Origin: CAZJHX01 sp964545715
GTDB taxonomy: Bacteria > Myxococcota_A > UBA9042 > GCA-2863065
Direction of reading: 5' to 3'
Assembly (NCBI GenBank): GCA_964545715.1
Contig: CAZJHX010000044.1
Location: 1-64,000, forward strand
Length of the DNA: 64,000 nucleotides
Shown: positions 62,111-64,000 of the stretch, one piece after another
How positions within the stretch are numbered: position 1 is the first letter of the stretch
Layout of the letters: each line of letters begins with the position of its first letter
Position numbers and translations under genes: made by a program
The notes under the pieces: generated by a model
The model's database searches: none
Seen by the model: the letters and a program-made list of their open reading frames with translations, nothing else
Told to the model about the DNA's origin: nothing

Positions 62111-64000
62111 ATGTTGCGGAACGTACTTCGGTTCTTTCTTTTTCTTGCTTGCGCAGTAGCCCTCGTGGCCTGCGGTTCTCCAGTGGGTGGGAGGACTTCA
62201 AGCGCTTCGGGCTCGGGTGGCGACGAGAGCCCTAACAACACCGGCGGGTTCAATCCCGACGACGGCGCGGACGATAATGTCGCGGGCACCGATCAAGTCG
62301 GTGAGACCGACGCCGATCCGACCGCTGTCGACACGGACAAGGACAGCACGACCGACGAGCCCGCTCCCAGTGAGCCGGTTTTTGACGGCATCGTCGGCTT
62401 CCCGTCCGAGGAGCTGTTCCTGCAGATCGTCGGTCCCGACGCCAAGCAGCATGTGTCGTCCGGAGGTGGCATCACCTACCTGGCGGGCATTCTCTTCGGC
62501 ACGGCGGACAAGATCGTCTGGCAGAGCAGCACCGGTGAGTCCGGCGAGGCCGAGGGTGGGCGGTTCTGGAAGACCGGCCCCATACCGCTGACGCCGGGGG
62601 ACAACAGCCTCACTATTAAAGCGATCTCGGACAAGGGTGAGTCTCAGGACACCGTGACCATCACGTATAACCCGGGCTTCCACTTCGCGGACCGTCCGAT
62701 CACCCGCCCGTCCGGCTTCTTCACGGGCCAGGCGGTGGATGTTGTGGTCAGCATCGGCATCCGCACCAAGAACATCCTGCCGTCATCCGTGGCGCTGTGG
62801 GAGGTCGATGAGGTCGGCAACACAGTGGGCAAGATCGGCACCATGGTCGACAACGGCGACACCACCAACCCCAACTGCGATGAGATCCAGGACGACCAGG
62901 TCTACTCGCAATGCGCCAAGCTGCAGAGCGACCTCCCCACCACGAAATATCTGCGGGTCAGCCTGCAGGTGCAGGTGGAGGGCGCGCTGTACACGGTCTT
63001 CTCGCCCATCGTGCCCATCGAGATCGTCCAGCCGCTGTCGGCCGGCGCGTGCCAGGAGCTGCATCAGGTCCAGAAAGACGCGATGGCGCTTTACCAGGCT
63101 GAGGTCTCGGCCGGCAAAGGCGACCCGGGCGCGGCGGTTATCGCAATGCTGGGCAACCATCCCAGTGTCGTGGCTGCCGGCGGTGACCCGACCGGCGCAG
63201 GCATCTGGGCGGAGTTCAGCGGCGGCGTCCTGGGCGCGCTCAGCGTCTCATCGCCCGGGACCCGCGGTGGCGGGGACGCCGATGGCGGGTACGGCACGCA
63301 GACGGGCGCGCTGGTGGGCAACGTGGTGCCGATCGAGTCGAAGCGCGTGTTGGCCTTTGCGCCGGCAAACTCCGAGCTCGGCCCGTTGGATGAGGTCCCG
63401 CAGATCGCGGCCCAGCTTTCGGCGCAGGAGTGTCCGGACTTTGAGGTGGACGGCCCGCATCAGAACGGCGCGGCGACCTTGAGCCGCCTGCGCAAGGCTT
63501 ATGAGTACGGCATCCTGCTCTTCTCGGGCCACGCGGACGCCTACTTCCGCACCATGGACAAGACCCGCAAGATGGAGCACGGCTGGGAGCACGACGGCTC
63601 ACAGGAGATCCTGTGGACCGGCGACGTGGTCGACTGCAGCAAGCTGCAAAGCGACATGGTCAAGTGCTCCGGCCCGACGGACTGCAGCGGCTACGCCGAG
63701 TGCGTGATCACGCAGGCCAGCGGAGCGAGCACCTCCGGCCTCTGCATCGACAAGACTCAGATCGACCTGCGCCGCGGCCGCCTGGTAATGGGCGCGTCCA
63801 CCTGGGGTGTCCACCCGGAGTTCTTTACCAAGCACGCCGACCGCAAGTGGCCGTCGTCGCTGGTGTATCTGGGCGCCTGCCGCACGCTGTTCAACGGGAC
63901 GCTGGCCGGCGCGATCTTCGGTGCCGGCGCCAAGTCGATCGCGGGCTTCACGGACTACGTGCGCTCCGCGTTCGCCTCCGAGCAGGCCAAGGAGTGGTTC
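62111..64000 (+). CDS. Lipoprotein with caspase/CHAT-like C-terminal region, 3' end outside window
   Basis: At least 630 residues; the gene runs off the window with no stop. The ATG at 62111 (or GTG at 62108) follows GGAG. MLRNVLRFFLFLACAVALVAC is the lipoprotein signal, followed by a Gly/Asp/Thr-rich linker to about residue 100. A beta-sandwich-like region (ITYLAGILFGTADKIVW and LTIKAISDKGESQDTVTI) follows. Near residue 474 is a LFSGHAD motif and near 590 is LGACRT, followed by AGAIFGAGAKSIAGFTDYV. The His and Cys and their surroundings resemble the catalytic dyad of CHAT/caspase-fold (clan CD) peptidases. If so, this is a surface-tethered cysteine protease. The call rests on motif recognition only. 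Confidence 0.72.
   Translation, partial: MLRNVLRFFLFLACAVALVACGSPVGGRTSSASGSGGDESPNNTGGFNPDDGADDNVAGTDQVGETDADPTAVDTDKDSTTDEPAPSEPVFDGIVGFPSEELFLQIVGPDAKQHVSSGGGITYLAGILFGTADKIVWQSSTGESGEAEGGRFWKTGPIPLTPGDNSLTIKAISDKGESQDTVTITYNPGFHFADRPITRPSGFFTGQAVDVVVSIGIRTKNILPSSVALWEVDEVGNTVGKIGTMVDNGDTTNPNCDEIQDDQVYSQCAKLQSDLPTTKYLRVSLQVQVEGALYTVFSPIVPIEIVQPLSAGACQELHQVQKDAMALYQAEVSAGKGDPGAAVIAMLGNHPSVVAAGGDPTGAGIWAEFSGGVLGALSVSSPGTRGGGDADGGYGTQTGALVGNVVPIESKRVLAFAPANSELGPLDEVPQIAAQLSAQECPDFEVDGPHQNGAATLSRLRKAYEYGILLFSGHADAYFRTMDKTRKMEHGWEHDGSQEILWTGDVVDCSKLQSDMVKCSGPTDCSGYAECVITQASGASTSGLCIDKTQIDLRRGRLVMGASTWGVHPEFFTKHADRKWPSSLVYLGACRTLFNGTLAGAIFGAGAKSIAGFTDYVRSAFASEQAKEWF

Overview
This window is a high-GC, gene-dense chromosomal segment of a Gram-negative bacterium. 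It contains the dnaA/dnaN/recF and rpmH/rnpA/yidD/yidC/jag neighbourhood of the replication origin. Several features point to Myxococcota or a related 'Deltaproteobacteria' lineage such as the Bradymonadia: many Hanks-type Ser/Thr kinases with unusual accessory domains, a pilB-pilT-pilC-pilS-pilR type IV pilus cluster, and large lipoproteins built from Cys-Gly-rich or Asp-Thr-Gly-rich repeats. No species can be assigned from sequence alone. I saw no rRNA, tRNA, CRISPR array, IS element or prophage.

Layout. 1-5.2 kb: the end of a CAAX-type membrane protease, two overlapping Ser/Thr kinase genes (one with FHA domains, one fused to a formylglycine-generating-enzyme-like domain) and thrB. 5.2-7.1 kb: an ECF sigma factor, its probable zinc-binding anti-sigma factor, a membrane protein and a small basic protein. 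7.1-11.1 kb: a crotonase-fold protein, a lipoprotein hydrolase and a divergent lamin-tail/phospholipase-D lipoprotein. 11.1-19.1 kb, mostly minus strand: an orphan histidine kinase, a parvulin-type PPIase lipoprotein, a YkgJ-type Cys-cluster protein, proB, murA and a membrane protein, linked by 4-base overlaps. 19.1-26.9 kb: the origin region, with gene direction flipping between dnaA (minus) and rpmH (plus). 26.9-34.8 kb: a methyltransferase, hemE, a Cys-rich repeat lipoprotein, a deoxynucleoside kinase, a TrmA/RlmD-type RNA methyltransferase and dprA. 34.9-43.3 kb: type IV pilus motor genes and the PilS/PilR pair. 43.3-47.7 kb: an epimerase, a DegT aminotransferase and an ABC exporter. 47.7-53.8 kb: PP2C phosphatase, small lipoprotein, Ser/Thr kinase, zinc-ribbon/TPR protein and rsmG. 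53.8-64 kb: dnaK and a run of secreted proteins or lipoproteins, ending in a truncated lipoprotein with a caspase/CHAT-like C-terminal region.

Genes are commonly coupled by ATGA, GTGA or TGATG overlaps, so most transcription units are polycistronic. The most unusual non-coding signals are long imperfect inverted repeats at gene boundaries (11121-11305, 12906-13066, 27627-27789). The latter two share a conserved core but have unrelated, locus-specific palindromic outer arms. Other points of interest are a MurA with Asp in place of the catalytic Cys (predicted fosfomycin insensitivity), a proB whose natural start appears to be AUC, a 92-bp almost pure G+C insertion bounded by 14-bp direct repeats that breaks a TPR gene, and twin TGCGAA-N6-TTCGC(A/G) palindromes upstream of a repeat-tailed lipoprotein.
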